Notes: generated by a model not told the origin, from the letters alone. A stretch of 57,477 nucleotides of DNA from Oceanospirillaceae bacterium (GCA_002723385.1 PBNY01000008.1:1-57477), one strand, 5' to 3'; shown: positions 7,969 through 15,538, counted from the stretch's first letter. Translations and numbers: made by a program.

Positions 7969-8949
7969 ATGGGCAGCAAGCAACTGATTTTTGATCGACG
8001 TCATATCGAGCTGGATTACGACAACCAATGCCTGGTGATACGAGAACCGCCCCACGGCGTTCGTACTCTGCCGCTGCGTTATATCCGCAAAATTGTCTGT
8101 GTCCATGGTGTAACACTCAGCAGCAACCTGCTCGGTCAGCTATGGCAACGTGGCATTGACTTTATCGCACTGAACCCGCGTGACAGTGAACGCAGCTTCG
8201 GCTTGTATCCCGATCAACAACAGCAAGTACAACGGCGCTGTCAGCAATACCAGTGGCAGCAAGACAATGAACACAGCCTGAGCATCGCCCGTACCTTGTG
8301 CCGCCATCGGCTTCAGCAGCAATTACGCTATTTAGCCCAACAGCCCACCGACACCCGCCCGGACGAGCTGATACAACAGCTGTCCAGCCTGCAAGCACAG
8401 ATGACCAACGCCACCCACACAGATACCCTGCGCGGCCTTGAAGGCACCGCCCAACGGCTGATGTTTCAATACTGGCGTCGTTGCCTGCCCTCTCGGCTGG
8501 GCTTCGAAAAACGCCAACGCCGACCGCCTCCTGACCCGGTGAATGCCCTGTTATCGCTCACCTACACCATCGCCATGCAAGAAGCCATCCGCCAATGCAA
8601 GGCAGCTGGGCTGGATTCGCAACTGGGGTTTTACCATCGCGTGACTCACGGTCGTCATGCACTGGCGTGCGACCTGATGGAAGTGGCTCGTCCGCAGTGC
8701 GAACAATGGGTCGTGGAACTGTTCAACACCGGTGCCATAAAACAACGCCACTTCAGCGGCCCCACACAACGGGCGCAAGGCTGCCGCCTGGGAAAAGCCG
8801 GTCGAACTCTGTACTACCAACACCTCGCCAGCGTCATCCCCAAGTGGCAAACACAACTGGCCGCCGCCGCACGCTGGTTGGCCCGGCAAGTGGATCAACG
8901 TGCCCACCACGCACCAATGGACATCACCCAGGAGGCTGCCAATGCGTGA
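7969..8949 (+). CDS. cas1: Cas1 integrase
   Basis: 326 aa, normal Cas1 length. It has an N-terminal beta domain (DRRHIELDYDNQCLVI) and the alpha-helical catalytic domain with the metal ligands E158 (LEGTAQRL), H223 (GFYHRVTHGRHALA) and D235/E238 (ACDLMEVARP). It catalyses spacer integration at the leader end of the array. All catalytic residues are present. The stop codon overlaps the start of cas2 by 8 nt. The leader of the active array lies about 1.5 kb downstream, behind an inserted toxin-antitoxin pair. Confidence 0.95.
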   Translation: MGSKQLIFDRRHIELDYDNQCLVIREPPHGVRTLPLRYIRKIVCVHGVTLSSNLLGQLWQRGIDFIALNPRDSERSFGLYPDQQQQVQRRCQQYQWQQDNEHSLSIARTLCRHRLQQQLRYLAQQPTDTRPDELIQQLSSLQAQMTNATHTDTLRGLEGTAQRLMFQYWRRCLPSRLGFEKRQRRPPPDPVNALLSLTYTIAMQEAIRQCKAAGLDSQLGFYHRVTHGRHALACDLMEVARPQCEQWVVELFNTGAIKQRHFSGPTQRAQGCRLGKAGRTLYYQHLASVIPKWQTQLAAAARWLARQVDQRAHHAPMDITQEAANA

Positions 8950-9298
8950 CTACTGGTATCTGATTCAATACGACATCGCCAACCCGAAACGTCTGCAACG
9001 GGTATACCGGCTGTTAAAGTCTTGCGCCATACCGTTACAACACTCGGTGTTTGCCTGGCAGGGTAATCAACACCAGCTGGCCGAACTGAAACGCCAACTC
9101 ACCCAACGCATCAACCTGGATGAAGACGACATCCGGGGGTATCGGATACGCAAACCCATTTACCTGTTTGGGCGTAACCCACTGCCAGACGACCTGGCTT
9201 TTGATGGCGGCCCACCACATCGACACTGCCCGATCAGCGCGTTACAACACGCCCCGGAGGCGTTATGGTCAACACCACCACAATCAGCCCATACGTAA
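8942..9298 (+). CDS. cas2: Cas2 adaptation protein
   Basis: 118 aa from the ATG at 8942, overlapping cas1. It shows the classic Cas2 pattern: YLIQYDIANPKRLQRVYRLL, then PLQHSVFAW and a basic middle with DEDDIRGYRI. The YDI aspartate is present. A proline-rich tail of ~30 residues follows the ferredoxin fold. Together with Cas1 it forms the spacer-acquisition complex. GGAGG lies about 8 nt upstream, inside cas1. Confidence 0.93.
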   Translation: MRDYWYLIQYDIANPKRLQRVYRLLKSCAIPLQHSVFAWQGNQHQLAELKRQLTQRINLDEDDIRGYRIRKPIYLFGRNPLPDDLAFDGGPPHRHCPISALQHAPEALWSTPPQSAHT

Positions 9299-9408
9299 AT
9301 TTTGCTGTACAAAAACAGTCGTTTTTTTGATTTTCAAGCGTTTGATTTTTAAAGGAAAATTCTGGCCAAGAGCAACAAACCTGCTCCGTTTATAACGGGG
9401 GTTGGATC
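9299..9408 (+). repeat. Relic CRISPR leader and one decayed repeat
   Basis: 9299-9371 closely matches the leader in front of the active array (10425-10501). Shared strings include CTGTACAAAAA, a T-rich run and GATTTTTAAAGGAAAATT. It is followed by one decayed repeat (about 9372-9408) with ACAAACCTGCTCCGTTTATAA and the terminal-type end GGATC. No spacer follows; the dispersed repeat starts immediately. I read this as the stump of a lost array directly downstream of cas2. Confidence 0.7.
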
Positions 9409-9463
9409 TCCCATGGTCGCCTTTATCGGTTACAGGGCGGCCACGGGGAGTCGCCCCTACAGG
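9409..9463. repeat. Dispersed palindromic repeat, copy 2
   Basis: CCCATGGTCGCC at the start and GTCGCCCCTACAG at the end match copies 1 and 3, but the left inverted-repeat end is missing. It sits against the decayed CRISPR repeat, as copies 1 and 3 sit against intact terminal repeats. From here to 9588 nothing else is seen except the probable promoter of the toxin gene, with a GTAC-N4-GTAC repeat near 9533-9542. Confidence 0.65.
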
Positions 9464-9588
9464 TAGATCCGCTGCGTCAGGGACGCCACCGTTCGCAGTA
9501 TGTGGCCTTTTTTTGTAGCACGTTAATGACGGTGTACTACTGTACCCAATAGGATACAATCAAGTCTGTTAACCACTAACAACACACC

Positions 9589-9891
9589 ATGACTCACCGC
9601 ACAATACGCCAGACCCCGGCATTCACCGAATGGCTCGATGGCCTCAAAGACAACATGACGCGTGTGCGTCTGAACCGTCGGCTTAAAAGAGCCTCGCGCG
9701 GCAACCTCGGAGACTGCAAGTCCGTCGGTGATGACGTAATGGAAATGCGCGAGCACTTTGGCCCTGGCTGGCGCATGTACTTTATCGAGCAGAATGGCGA
9801 GTTGATTCTGATGTTGGGTGGCGGCGACAAATCATCTCAAACGAAAGACATCAAAGCTGCCAAAGCACTGGCCAAACGGCTGGAGGATTGA
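9589..9891 (+). CDS. RelE/HigB-type addiction module toxin
   Basis: 100 aa. The pattern FTEWLDGLKDNMTRVRLNRRLKR, GNLGDCKSVGDDVMEMRE, FGPGWRMYF and LILMLGGGDKSSQTKDI is that of the TIGR02683 'addiction module killer' family. This is a RelE-fold ribonuclease that cleaves ribosome-bound mRNA. Its partner antitoxin begins 2 nt after the stop. The pair sits between the relic leader and the active CRISPR array, so it probably inserted there. It may stabilise the locus. Confidence 0.88.
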   Translation: MTHRTIRQTPAFTEWLDGLKDNMTRVRLNRRLKRASRGNLGDCKSVGDDVMEMREHFGPGWRMYFIEQNGELILMLGGGDKSSQTKDIKAAKALAKRLED

Positions 9892-9893
9892 TT

Positions 9894-10202
9894 ATGAACG
9901 ACCCGATTCATATTAAAGACCTGCCCATATTCGATATGGCAGAACAATTGAAAACCGAAGAAGACATCGCCATCTACCTGAGCCTGGTTCTGGAAGATGG
10001 CGACCCGGATGAACTGCTTGACGCGCTGGGCGATATTGCCAAAGCCCGTGGCATGAGCCAGATTGCCAAGGATTCCGGGCTGGGCCGTGAAAGCCTGTAC
10101 AAGGCGCTGCGTGCTGGCTCCCGACCAGAATTCAGCACCATCAGCAAGGTGCTGAAAGCGTTGAATCTGGATATTCAGATCGTCCCACACCACTCAGCCT
10201 GA
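9894..10202 (+). CDS. HTH antitoxin of the RelE/HigB-type pair
   Basis: 102 aa from the ATG at 9894 with GGAGG 8 nt upstream, inside the toxin gene end. The C-terminal half is a helix-turn-helix (MSQIAKDSGLGRESLYKAL, then STISKVLKAL), as in TIGR02684 'probable addiction module antidote' proteins. It should neutralise the toxin and repress the shared promoter upstream of 9589. Confidence 0.88.
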   Translation: MNDPIHIKDLPIFDMAEQLKTEEDIAIYLSLVLEDGDPDELLDALGDIAKARGMSQIAKDSGLGRESLYKALRAGSRPEFSTISKVLKALNLDIQIVPHHSA

Positions 10203-10228
10203 CAGATGGCTCCGAAGGATCCAGCACA

Positions 10229-10501
10229 CTCATACGTAAATTTTGCTGTACAAAAAACAGTCACCTGCAACGCCCGGTGATGCAACACTCCAATGCAAAA
10301 ATCAGAATCGTAGAAAAAAGTCAGTTTTTACAGGATATAGCTTGATAGTACCCGCTTACTTTTATAGTATGACCGAGCTTTGGAAGAGCCGGATGCTCCT
10401 TAAAAATTCAGTACAAAAATTGAACAAATCACTGTACAAAAAACAGTCGATTTTTTCGCTTTGCAAGTGCTTGATTTTTAAAGGAAAATTTTTGGCTAAG
10501 A
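10229..10501 (+). promoter_or_regulatory. Leader region of the active CRISPR array
   Basis: AT-rich, non-coding. 10425-10501 is the direct leader and ends GGCTAAGA against repeat 1. 10229-10258 repeats the first ~30 nt of the relic leader (ACGTAAATTTTGCTGTAC, then AAAAAACAGTC). The string CTGTACAAAAA-CAGTC therefore occurs three times, near 9303, 10245 and 10433. This region should hold the pre-crRNA promoter and the Cas1-Cas2 docking site. Confidence 0.65.
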
Positions 10502-11635
10502 GTTCCAAACCTGCCCCGTTTATAAGGGGATTAAGACCTATATCGGGTTCTGACTCGTCCCATGTGTGAGTTCCAAACCTGCCCCGTTTATAAGGGGATT
10601 AAGACTTATCTCTACACCTTAACTCAAAAATGTTAGTCGTTCCAAACCTGCCCCGTTTATAAGGGGATTAAGACCCATGACCAACGCCGGGCGATATATT
10701 TTTTCGTTCCAAACCTGCCCCGTTTATAAGGGGATTAAGACTTACCAAACATTCCAGTTCTTATCTGTTGGCAATGGTTCCAAACCTGCCCCGTTTATAA
10801 GGGGATTAAGACTGATTTCTAAGATCTGGGGCGCTCGCGCTTCAGATGTTCCAAACCTGCCCCGTTTATAAGGGGATTAAGACCTTCAGGCTCACCTTTG
10901 ATATCGCCGACATCTTTCCAAACCTGCCCCGTTTATAAGGGGATTAAGACCAACAAATGCGTACTCTGGGGAGCAAATCTGTTGTTCCAAACCTGCCCCG
11001 TTTATAAGGGGATTAAGACTCTTTCGACCCGCATTCAACAAATACCATGGGTTCCAAACCTGCCCCGTTTATAAGGGGATTAAGACGGTTTGATTGCCGC
11101 CATCCAAGTTGCCAGTAAGTTCCAAACCTGCCCCGTTTATAAGGGGATTAAGACTTGCAACATAATATTACTCCTCTGAAGTTATCGGTTCCAAACCTGC
11201 CCCGTTTATAAGGGGATTAAGACATCTTTAATAGGTTTAAATAAACGAAACCTATGTTCCAAACCTGCCCCGTTTATAAGGGGATTAAGACGGCTCCGGA
11301 CGTTCCATGTCCCACCACATAGGAGTTCCAAACCTGCCCCGTTTATAAGGGGATTAAGACCTGACCAGGCAGACCGTCTTTGTAGACGTTGAAGGTTCCA
11401 AACCTGCCCCGTTTATAAGGGGATTAAGACTCCTTGTGGCATTTCGCCTTCTATGTGACATACGTTCCAAACCTGCCCCGTTTATAAGGGGATTAAGACT
11501 GCATTCCGTAAGGCGAGTTCTCGCCCCCCCCTGTTCCAAACCTGCCCCGTTTATAAGGGGATTAAGACTGGGGAATAAGTGGATTAAGTATTCCAGATCG
11601 TTCCAAACCTGCCCCGTTTATAAGGGGATTGAATC
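10502..11635 (+). CRISPR. CRISPR array: 17 repeats, 16 spacers
   Basis: Repeats of 36 bp start at 10502, 10570, 10639, 10706, 10777, 10848, 10915, 10984, 11051, 11119, 11188, 11256, 11325, 11395, 11464, 11533 and 11600. Spacers are 30-35 nt. Repeats are nearly identical; the copy at 10915 starts with T instead of G, and the last ends ATTGAATC. The 4-bp CCCC/GGGG stem is followed by ATTAAGAC, which would be the 8-nt 5' handle after Cas6 cleavage, as usual for type III. The leader is on the left, so new spacers enter near 10538. Short peptides encoded across the repeats are artefacts. Confidence 0.98.
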
Positions 11636-11780
11636 GTAGAGGCGACCTCCCATGGTCGCCTTTAGCGGTTGCAGGGCGCCCACGGGGAGCCGCCCCTACA
11701 GGCAGGTCCGCCACGGGTGAGTGGTCAGCGGTTGTCGCCTTTATCGGTTGCAGGGCGGCCACGGGGAGCCGCCCCTACAG
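11636..11780. repeat. Dispersed palindromic repeat, copies 3 and 4 in tandem
   Basis: Copy 3 (11636-11700) has both inverted-repeat ends and starts directly after the terminal CRISPR repeat. Copy 4 (11734-11780) lacks the left end. Both are followed by the related strings CAGGTCCGCCACGGG and CAGATTCGCCACAGG and by GGTCAGCGGTTG, so a ~100-bp unit was duplicated in tandem. Confidence 0.7.
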
Positions 11781-11812
11781 ACAGATTCGCCACAGGTGTG
11801 GTCAGCGGTTGC

Positions 11813-11858
11813 AGCCAAGTCTGGAAGGGGTCTTGCGTGTTTGTGGTTCCGACATACT
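11813..11858 (+). promoter_or_regulatory. Dyad promoter of the 172-aa gene
   Basis: The dyad AGCCAAGTCTGGAA (11813-11826) is followed 26 nt later by CATACT (11853-11858). It lies 63-76 nt upstream of the ATG at 11889. Half-sites deviate by one base each from TGCCA-N4-TGGCA. Confidence 0.45.
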
Positions 11859-11888
11859 CCACTGATCGAATTGATGTGGGGATTGGGT

Positions 11889-12407
11889 ATGTCGGTACAC
11901 GCTCTGGAAGCTCGTGATCAGAAACTCGCCGTTCAGGCCCAGTGCTGGGATGTGTTGCAGTCCACCTATCTGCGTGTACCCGGTGGTTTGCATTTCGAGT
12001 CCGAGCAGGCTCTGGTCAACAAGACCAGCCGTTGGGATGTGGTGATGGACGACGGCAAGCTGGTTGCTCTGGTGGTGTACAAAAACAAATCGGGCCTGAA
12101 GATCTCGGCCTTTGCCTACAACCGGGCCTTTCGAGAGCACGGCAAGGCCGCCTTGCAACAGCTGCTGACCCGGTGTTTGCAGTATTCCTGGGTGGAGGTG
12201 TCGGACCACGCTGAGCCGTTTGTGCTGGAGCAATGCCGGGGCGAGCAACTGCGTATCGCCAACCTGTATGCGCCGCAGTTGCTGAAGTCGGATGTTGAGT
12301 GTGACCACGATGGTTTCCATTACTTCCGTACCATTCAGGGCCAGTCCAAACGCAAGCTGATGGTGGGCAACCCAAACCGCTTTCCTGCTGTAGCGGTAGC
12401 GGCATAG
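11889..12407 (+). CDS. Uncharacterised 172-aa protein
   Basis: The ATG at 11889 is chosen for the GGGGATT 7 nt upstream; the frame is open further upstream. The protein is mixed alpha/beta, with a strand pair DVVMDDGKLVALVVYK followed by GLKISAFAYN and a helix KAALQQLLTRCL. The pattern is reminiscent of a GNAT-like fold, but no acetyl-CoA P-loop is obvious. The tail is basic (QSKRKLMVGNP). It is monocistronic, with its own dyad promoter and a strong terminator at 12433-12458, just downstream of the array. I cannot assign a function. Confidence 0.65.
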   Translation: MSVHALEARDQKLAVQAQCWDVLQSTYLRVPGGLHFESEQALVNKTSRWDVVMDDGKLVALVVYKNKSGLKISAFAYNRAFREHGKAALQQLLTRCLQYSWVEVSDHAEPFVLEQCRGEQLRIANLYAPQLLKSDVECDHDGFHYFRTIQGQSKRKLMVGNPNRFPAVAVAA

Positions 12408-12432
12408 CCCGCATAAAACACGGGAGATTGGA

Positions 12433-12458
12433 GCCGATTCGTTTGAATCGGCTTTTTT
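12433..12458 (+). terminator. Rho-independent terminator of the 172-aa gene
   Basis: A perfect 8-bp stem GCCGATTC/GAATCGGC with a GTTT loop is followed by six Ts. It also separates this gene from the convergent gene ending at 12465. Confidence 0.92.
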
Positions 12459-12464
12459 GTGGGT

Positions 12465-12995
12465 TCAGATAATCTGGGGCACGTCTTTACCAGCCTCTTG
12501 CAGTGCTTGCTGCAAGCGGTGCCAGCGGTATTCCTCGTAGTATTCATAAGTAAAGAACGACTCCAGTTCATACCAGCGTTTGATGTGACGCTCCATGCGG
12601 GCGTCTTGCAGTTCGGCTCGCATCCATTTCAGCTGGTATTCCTGTTGCAGCTCGGCCTCGGTTTGTTCTGGCCCGTCAAAGCCCGCTTGCTGCCGGGCAC
12701 CGTTGACCATGATGAAGTCTTCCCAGGTACCGATTTGCTCGGTTTTGAACAACCAGCTGCCCAGGTATTGGTCGAAAAACAGCTTCAGGATCTGAATGAT
12801 AAATTCTTCCCGCTTGTTGGCTCTGGCCCGTTCCAGTACCGCTTTCAAGTCGTCAATGCGTTGCTGATGATCGGAGCTGGATGCTCCGGTGACGGGCGCC
12901 AGCACATAACGGGTAAAGGCGCTGGCACATTCTCCCCGCTCGGCCAGTGTCATGGCATCAAACCAGGTTTCGAAAATCTGCAAGGGGGATTTCAT
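12465..12995 (-). CDS. Uncharacterised 176-aa helical protein (paralogue A)
   Basis: Unrecognised. It is mostly helical, rich in Glu, Gln and Arg, with no membrane segment. It is clearly related to the 183-aa protein at 15673: both open MKSP-Q-FE-WFD, have a middle ending near IL/IV-L/DYFD, and share RWYELE-FF/YFS-Y near the C-terminus. GGAGACACC precedes the ATG. It is the last gene of an operon with two micro-ORFs and GTPases B and A; its homologue follows GTPase C. The repeated pairing with GTPases suggests a partner or adaptor. Confidence 0.72.
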   Translation of the reverse strand: MKSPLQIFETWFDAMTLAERGECASAFTRYVLAPVTGASSSDHQQRIDDLKAVLERARANKREEFIIQILKLFFDQYLGSWLFKTEQIGTWEDFIMVNGARQQAGFDGPEQTEAELQQEYQLKWMRAELQDARMERHIKRWYELESFFTYEYYEEYRWHRLQQALQEAGKDVPQII

Positions 12996-13110
12996 GGTGT
13001 CTCCTGAGGCGAATAAAGTGGCTGGATACGGCTATTATGACGCCCCCCGACCAGCCGGGTTGGCTGTCAGAGTCGTCAGGAAGGAGCCAATGGCACTGAA
13101 CAAACGGGTG

Positions 13111-13818
13111 TTAGTTGGCGTTCAGCACGTCGATCATGCGTTCAGCCAACACCTCCAGATTCCAGCCGGTGGCTGCGGAGTAAGCCACCACAGGCCAGTA
13201 AGGCGAGAAGATACGATCCACCTCGGCCACCTTGGCCTGGATCGTGCGCCACTGTTCCATGGTCGGTTCGTTGCTTGCCTGACGACTGATCGGTTCGGCC
13301 TTGTCGCACTGCCCCACGGCGATGATCAAACGCTGCTCCAGTCCCGGTATTTCCTGACACAGCTGCTCCAGTACGGCCTGATCAATGGCAAAATCGCGGC
13401 TATCGACACGCACCAGATACACCACCGCTGCCGCCTTTTTCAGGAAGTCGCGGTACATCTTTCGATACTCCTGATCACGCGATTGGCTTTCGCCCACGCC
13501 GGGCAGATCGGCCATGGACAGGCAGTGTGAGTCATCGACCTGATATTCCAGCGTCTGACACTGACGTGTGCAGGCTTCGACTTCGCTGGTTTTCATGCAC
13601 GTTCGCCCGGTGATGGCATTGACGGTGGACGACTTGCCAAATCCGGTTTTTCCCACAAAAAACACCATTTTGTCGTACGTGGTTTTGCTCGTATTCCGAT
13701 CCACCCAGGGGTGCCAGCCAGTGCTGTTGTGTGGTTGGGCCAGGCGCTTAAAGGCGCTAAAGCGGCTGCTCAGTTCAGACAGTTTTCCACGGTATTGGTA
13801 ATACTTGGTAATGCTCAT
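13111..13818 (-). CDS. P-loop GTPase A, no membrane tail
   Basis: 235 aa from the ATG at 13818, set by GGAGACACCC directly upstream. It has a G1 P-loop FVGKTGFGKSSTVNAI near residue 53, VEACTRQCQ (G2-like region), G3 DLPGVGES near residue 103 and a variant G4 GQCDKAE in place of NKxD. It belongs to the same TRAFAC GTPase group as GTPases B and C (YeeP/YfjP-like, 50S-binding-GTPase-like). It lacks their hydrophobic C-terminal tail and has a longer N-terminus. It lies 85 nt after GTPase B in the same operon. Two different GTPases side by side suggest a heteromeric assembly, which is an inference. Confidence 0.82.
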   Translation of the reverse strand: MSITKYYQYRGKLSELSSRFSAFKRLAQPHNSTGWHPWVDRNTSKTTYDKMVFFVGKTGFGKSSTVNAITGRTCMKTSEVEACTRQCQTLEYQVDDSHCLSMADLPGVGESQSRDQEYRKMYRDFLKKAAAVVYLVRVDSRDFAIDQAVLEQLCQEIPGLEQRLIIAVGQCDKAEPISRQASNEPTMEQWRTIQAKVAEVDRIFSPYWPVVAYSAATGWNLEVLAERMIDVLNAN

Positions 13819-13903
13819 GGGTGTCTCCATTCGGTTATGACATCAGGAATATCGGCGTACAGGCTTGAGGGCTAAGGAGTTGAGGGGCTTGCCAGCCCCA
13901 ACA

Positions 13904-14794
13904 TCACCACCAGAAAAAAAAGCCTTTGATCACGCTGACGACAGAGCCAACGGCTTTGCCAACCGCCCGGCCCACCGCAGAGTCGGCGACCGCCCCCACC
14001 ACAGTGCCGACCACATCCCCAACGGTGTCGAGCCAGCCTTGCTCCGCTTCCCGCCTGGCTTTGCGAGAGCGGTACTCGTCTTCGACGTCATCCAGCACGA
14101 TGAACTTCTGCTCCTTCGGCAAGGCATGGATCAACTCATCCACCAGATCGACCAGGCTGTAACGTTCGTTGGCCGACACCGCCAACACCTGGCTCAGCGG
14201 CAAGTCGAACACCTGTGAGACATAACGCCGTTTCTGCTCGATGTTGTGGCTTTGATTCACCCCCGGACAATTGTGCTGCTCATCCCATTCGCGGAAGGGT
14301 TCGATCTTGTCGACCTGATTCAGCACCACGAAGAAGGGTTTGCCCTTGTCGATGTATGGACGCACGATGTTCTTGTAGAAGGCTTCGTCGGTCGAGAAAG
14401 CGCGGTCGTCGCCCTTCAGCACCCAGAACAGTGCGTCGGTTTTGGGGATCAGATCGCGGTACAGATCGCTGTATTCCTGGTCACGTTCACGGCTTTCGCC
14501 CACACCCGGCACATCAATCAATTTGATGCCACGCCCACCGGTGTTCAGTTCCACCTCTTGCTGGTCGCGTGTACAGGCTTCAACATCACTGACACCACAG
14601 ACATCCTTGCCAAACAGGGCGTTGCAGAGGCTCGATTTGCCCGCTCCTGTTTTTCCCATCACCCCCACCACAGGCTGGTAACTGTGGATTTCATCCAGTC
14701 GTGCCGAAATACGGCTGCGTTGCGCATCCGAAACCGGTACCCCGCCCCCAGACAGAACAGAAAACAGCGCGTCGTAATCAAGTGGTTTTTTCAT
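13904..14794 (-). CDS. P-loop GTPase B with hydrophobic C-terminal tail
   Basis: 296 aa. It has G1 GVMGKTGAGKSSLCNALFG near residue 44, G2-region VEACTRDQQEV, G3 DVPGVGESRERDQEY near 92 and G4 NQVDKIEPFREW near 157. The last ~45 residues are an Ala/Gly/Val-rich amphipathic segment (VVGTVVGAVADSAVGRAVG) ending FFFWW, which looks membrane-inserting. It is a YeeP/YfjP-family GTPase of the kind known from prophage-like islands. About two thirds of its residues match GTPase C. It follows two 10-codon micro-ORFs under a dyad promoter. Proposed role: nucleotide-driven membrane remodelling or sensing. Confidence 0.85.
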   Translation of the reverse strand: MKKPLDYDALFSVLSGGGVPVSDAQRSRISARLDEIHSYQPVVGVMGKTGAGKSSLCNALFGKDVCGVSDVEACTRDQQEVELNTGGRGIKLIDVPGVGESRERDQEYSDLYRDLIPKTDALFWVLKGDDRAFSTDEAFYKNIVRPYIDKGKPFFVVLNQVDKIEPFREWDEQHNCPGVNQSHNIEQKRRYVSQVFDLPLSQVLAVSANERYSLVDLVDELIHALPKEQKFIVLDDVEDEYRSRKARREAEQGWLDTVGDVVGTVVGAVADSAVGRAVGKAVGSVVSVIKGFFFWW

Positions 14795-14851
14795 ATATAT
14801 CTCCGAGAATAAAAACTGAAAAACAATGAAGCCAACAAATCGAAATCCCGC

Positions 14852-14884
14852 TTACAGCGCAGCAATAATGATCAGAATCAACAT
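14852..14884 (-). CDS. 10-residue hydrophobic micro-ORF (second of two)
   Basis: ATG at 14884, peptide MLILIIIAAL, TAA at 14852. It is preceded by CTGGAGGTGATTTT, a near-perfect ribosome-binding site. Its stop lies 57 nt before the start of GTPase B, and its start lies 57 nt after the stop of the first micro-ORF. Eight of ten residues are Leu, Ile or Ala plus Met, so it would sit in a membrane. It could be a leader peptide or a functional micropeptide. Confidence 0.55.
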   Translation of the reverse strand: MLILIIIAAL

Positions 14885-14941
14885 AAAATCACCTCCAGAT
14901 ATTGATATTAAAAATGCAGCCAGCAACACACAAATCAGCCT

Positions 14942-14974
14942 TTACAGGGCGTAAATAAGCAAAAAAATCAGCAT
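14942..14974 (-). CDS. 10-residue hydrophobic micro-ORF (first of two)
   Basis: ATG at 14974, peptide MLIFLLIYAL, TAA at 14942, preceded by GAGGAGGTGAATTC. Length, first three residues, final Ala-Leu and ribosome-binding site all match the second micro-ORF. This argues for duplication and selection rather than chance. It is the first reading frame after the dyad promoter at 15013-15060. Confidence 0.55.
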   Translation of the reverse strand: MLIFLLIYAL

Positions 14975-15012
14975 GAATTCACCTCCTCAAATAACGTCAA
15001 TTTATTGATGTG

Positions 15013-15060
15013 TTTATATTAACCGTCTTTTCTATTGCCTGAACGCTGCAAAACCTGGCA
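15013..15060 (-). promoter_or_regulatory. Dyad promoter of the micro-ORF/GTPase operon
   Basis: On the minus strand TGCCAGGTTTTGCA (15060-15047) is followed after 26-28 nt by AATATAAA (15020-15013), containing TATAAA. The dyad lies 73-86 nt upstream of the first micro-ORF. The 15061-15143 stretch, between here and csx16-B, holds nothing else recognisable. Confidence 0.48.
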
Positions 15061-15143
15061 ACTATAATCTGTATTGACATGCCCGATTTATGCAGACATC
15101 GTTACTCTTCACAGATACTACAGGAGGCATGGTCATATTCAGG

Positions 15144-15455
15144 TTAGCCATCATCAGAAATATCCGACTTGTCCGGCTGACATTCCGTCAGTTCGGGTTT
15201 CAATTCGCGCAGATCGCTGTCATTCAAAACCGTGCCTTGCAGATGAACGGGCAATTCCAGCTGCCAATGAAAATAGCGCACGTCCATTGCTTTCAGCTCG
15301 TGAATGGCATCCGCCGCCAGTTGACCGTATACCCGGTCACCCGCTCTGAGGCGGTGTTTTTCCAGGTACAGTTGCACCTCATCCACCTTGCACAGGTTCA
15401 TCAACAACCAACGCACTACAACCGCATTACGAGATACAACAATAGAACGGGACAT
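15144..15455 (-). CDS. csx16: Csx16 family protein (copy B)
   Basis: 103 aa from the ATG at 15455 with AGGAG 4-5 nt upstream. It keeps the Csx16 skeleton: SIVVSRNAVVVRWLL, GDRVYGQLAADAIHEL, VRYFHWQLELPVHLQG and LKPELTE. Compared with copy A the SRHP motif is SRNA, so a histidine that is usual in the family is lost. It may have altered or lost ring-nuclease activity. It has its own dyad promoter and lies downstream of the GTPase C/183-aa pair. Confidence 0.8.
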   Translation of the reverse strand: MSRSIVVSRNAVVVRWLLMNLCKVDEVQLYLEKHRLRAGDRVYGQLAADAIHELKAMDVRYFHWQLELPVHLQGTVLNDSDLRELKPELTECQPDKSDISDDG

Positions 15456-15492
15456 AACACTCCTGGTGGTCAACAACGATTTGATGGTTACC

Positions 15493-15538
15493 AGAATAGC
15501 GATATTTCAATTTCAGACATGGCCTGCCAGGTTTGGAA
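15493..15538 (-). promoter_or_regulatory. Dyad promoter of csx16-B
   Basis: On the minus strand TTCCAAACCTGGCA (15538-15525) is followed 26 nt later by TATTCT (15498-15493). It lies 70-83 nt upstream of the ATG at 15455. Its first 11 bases are identical to bases 2-12 of the CRISPR repeat. Confidence 0.5.

Noticed and set aside
10677-11639. Short open frames across the CRISPR array encoding repeated SKPAPFIRGLR or NPLINGAGLE peptides
   Set aside because: They are translations of the 36-bp repeat and have no ribosome-binding sites.
13874-13895. GGGGCT/AGCCCC hairpin between GTPases B and A as a terminator
   Set aside because: There is no T-tract on either strand, and the two genes look co-transcribed.
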